From positions 1 through 29,113 of the forward strand of contig PIVW01000015.1 in the NCBI GenBank assembly GCA_003353825.1: 29,113 nt of DNA. Direction: 5' to 3'. The notes under the pieces were generated by a model. The model saw only the letters and a program-made list of their open reading frames with translations, made no database searches and was not told the origin of the DNA. Positions 28,401 to 29,113 of this stretch are shown here, one piece after another. A program made the position numbers and the translations under genes. Origin of the DNA: Chloroflexota bacterium (GTDB lineage: Bacteria; Chloroflexota; Anaerolineae; J102). The stretch's first letter is position 1; each line of letters begins with the position of its first letter.

Positions 28401-29113
28401 AAGTAGCGGTTAGCTTCGGCCTTAGCTAAGAATATCAAGTCGATGTCGGAACTGTAGTTAACTTCGCCACCTCCCAATTTACCCATAGCAATAACAGCAA
28501 AACCTTGTGGATTGGTCAAACCTTGTGGATTGGTTCGGGTTTGATGGGCGGCTAAGGTAATACCTGCTTCTACCAAACTATCGGCCAGGTGAGAAAGTTG
28601 GGTGGTGACGGTGCTTAAATCCAGGAGACCCAGCAGGTCACATGTGCCAATGCGTAACAGTTCCTGCCGTTGGTAACGCCGCAGAGCATCGAGAGCGGGG
28701 GTCAGATCTGTCATTTTCTCAGCAGTGGATAGAAAGGGTTTCAGGACAGCTTGGGCTTCGTTTTGCAACTGAGTACGATCTTTGGTTTGAGCCAGACGTT
28801 TATGGTCGGTTAGTTGGGTAAAGTAGGCGGGATGACGCAATAAGATTTCGGTTAAAAATTGACTGCCGGTAAAGAGGGTAAAAAGGATTTCAAAACCACG
28901 TGGGTTAGCAGACAGGTCGTGCAATAATTGGGTGGGGTTTGTTGCGCTTTGCACAAAACGCTCAAAGTTAACCAAGACCCGGTCGGGTGTGGCGGTGTTG
29001 GTTAGGGCTATAAGCAGCGCAGACAGACCTTTGGACAGGGCCAGACGGGCCTGGGGGGTATGATTGGCTATCCGTTGTAAAGCTAGAAATGCGTTTTGCC
29101 AGTTTCTAAAACC
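25448..29113 (-). CDS. glnE: Glutamine synthetase adenylyltransferase/deadenylase with two ACT domains (5' end outside window)
   Basis: GlnE adenylylates and deadenylylates glutamine synthetase in nitrogen control. The frame is open to the window edge (46 codons upstream of the TTG at 28975, with GlnE-like sequence), so the true start lies outside; 1221 residues are visible. Numbering from that TTG: first nucleotidyltransferase GKLGGGEVNYSSDIDLIF with D177/D179 and RVDMRLRPWG (D215); helical part with RDIEF (about 290-440); ACT-like domain (492-570) carrying a basic insert; second ACT domain (648-722) with NRVEDVLHVTD, very like the last ACT of GlnD; second nucleotidyltransferase GKCGGRGLGFASDIEL (D913/E915) and DLRLRPYG (D960); C-terminal GlnD_UR_UTase-like helices (about 1030-1170). 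E. coli GlnE is 946 residues and lacks ACT domains. The acyl-CoA dehydrogenase lies 125 bp downstream. Confidence 0.93.
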   Translation of the reverse strand, partial: GFRNWQNAFLALQRIANHTPQARLALSKGLSALLIALTNTATPDRVLVNFERFVQSATNPTQLLHDLSANPRGFEILFTLFTGSQFLTEILLRHPAYFTQLTDHKRLAQTKDRTQLQNEAQAVLKPFLSTAEKMTDLTPALDALRRYQRQELLRIGTCDLLGLLDLSTVTTQLSHLADSLVEAGITLAAHQTRTNPQGLTNPQGFAVIAMGKLGGGEVNYSSDIDLIFLAKAEANRYLKLGQHLIDILTRSTGEGFLYRVDMRLRPWGRSGALVYTVNAHLAYLQKQASLWERQALLKARPIAGDESVGQIFLQQARPLIFKTAAAETVRVEIHKLKQRIEDQLRKRGRGWGEVKLGQGSIRDIEFVTQYLQLIHSDGSNHTPNTLKGLTQLAAMAVLPADEHRVLADGYIFLRTVEDHLQLMHYRQTHTLPNDKQALTHLARRLGFQGPEAGTLFKARYQQHSAVIRAVYQRHLADLQNSEADIALDVLPLLTRMPAAYAETFSDADVGRHAHLLKRLDKHKLAEVEATPLDDQLWQVTIVGYDYLGELSLICGLLFVYGFNIVDGHVFTYGPALQHSPSPRRPATRTRTRTWSSYKLKRPKVASHFTRRKIVDVFTVRPARSGLSLAEMDDIWLRYTQDLTDLLQLLHRDEKREAQGELARRVALNLPPTSGLTSKLYPVDIDIDNETSKRHTILRIVSVDTIGFLYKFTNALALIGINIRSMTVATAGNRVEDVLHVTDTQRNKITSPQKQRELRVATVLIKHFTQLLPDTPNPESALLHFGEFLGQLFRRPDWPDEIASLEQPQVLSTLARLLGVSDFLWDDFLRMQHATLFPVIRNVEQLAQSKSKTDLRQDLAVILHNTAPGKPQIEAFNNFKDREMFRIDMRQIQGHITKFGQFSAELTDLAEVVVEVAYHMVARDIRSYYGLPRLANGRESPMTVCALGKCGGRGLGFASDIELMFIFAGNGKTTGPRVITTNEYYVKLVQDITQTIQTKNEGIFELDLRLRPYGKGGAMAVTLESFKRYFGPDGDAWPYERQALVKLRPIAGNLKFGQEVVRLRDKLIYSGEPFDVAAMRAMRERQLRHLVTAGTINAKFSPGALVDVEYLVQGLQITYGHRDPSLRQNRTADVMKALAMADLIPAADYAPLQKAHIFLRRLINALRVVRGHAKDLTVPVANDEEFAYLARRLDYGHDLSRLQDDLTRYTSQVYEINQRLLI

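Noticed and set aside
28973..28975. TTG at 28975 as the start of glnE
   Set aside because: The frame stays open to the window edge with GlnE-like sequence upstream and no ribosome site near the TTG.

Overview
The window carries two very large secreted repeat proteins on the + strand (about 127..23112) facing a three-gene block on the - strand: a methyltransferase, an acyl-CoA dehydrogenase and glnE (23171..29113, glnE running off the right edge). Best guess for the source is a Chloroflexota bacterium (Anaerolineae/Caldilineae-like). The reasons are mosaic surface proteins built from DUF11, FG-GAP, Pmp-type beta-helix, PKD and cadherin-like modules, the YLPIV/YLPLI motif near both C-termini (recalled from Chloroflexota secreted proteins, not searched), and heptanucleotide repeats. 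This assignment is inference. No tRNA, rRNA, CRISPR array, transposase or integrase was seen.

Left part: gene A (127..6450, 2107 aa) has a signal peptide, four 6-residue repeats, six FG-GAP blades, three DUF11 domains, an ASH-like domain, a Pmp/CSLREA beta-helix with a cysteine-rich cap, cadherin-like and Ig-like domains, and a terminal YLPIV motif. A perfect 16-bp hairpin separates it from gene B (6515 to about 23112). Gene B would encode about 5,500 residues, but in this sequence it is broken at three places: a frameshift at a 7-bp repeat (about 16792..16811), an in-frame TAA (18729..18731), and a +1 insertion near 22971. Past each break the homologous protein sequence continues, so the three open segments are pieces of one gene, either decayed, phase-variable or mis-assembled.

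Right part: glnE (25448..29113+) is a GlnE-type adenylyltransferase with two GlnD-like ACT domains between its two nucleotidyltransferase halves. It is followed by an acyl-CoA dehydrogenase (start corrected to 25322) and a class I SAM methyltransferase. The spacers hold a 14-unit heptamer array (25341..25438) and two inverted-repeat elements (23945..24022 and 24047..24110).

The two most interesting signals are: (1) one class of 7-bp tandem repeats that lies both between genes and inside gene B, always in two equivalent loops of DUF11 domains, where loss of exactly two units explains the main frameshift; and (2) the ACT-containing GlnE, which suggests direct small-molecule sensing by the enzyme that adenylylates glutamine synthetase.
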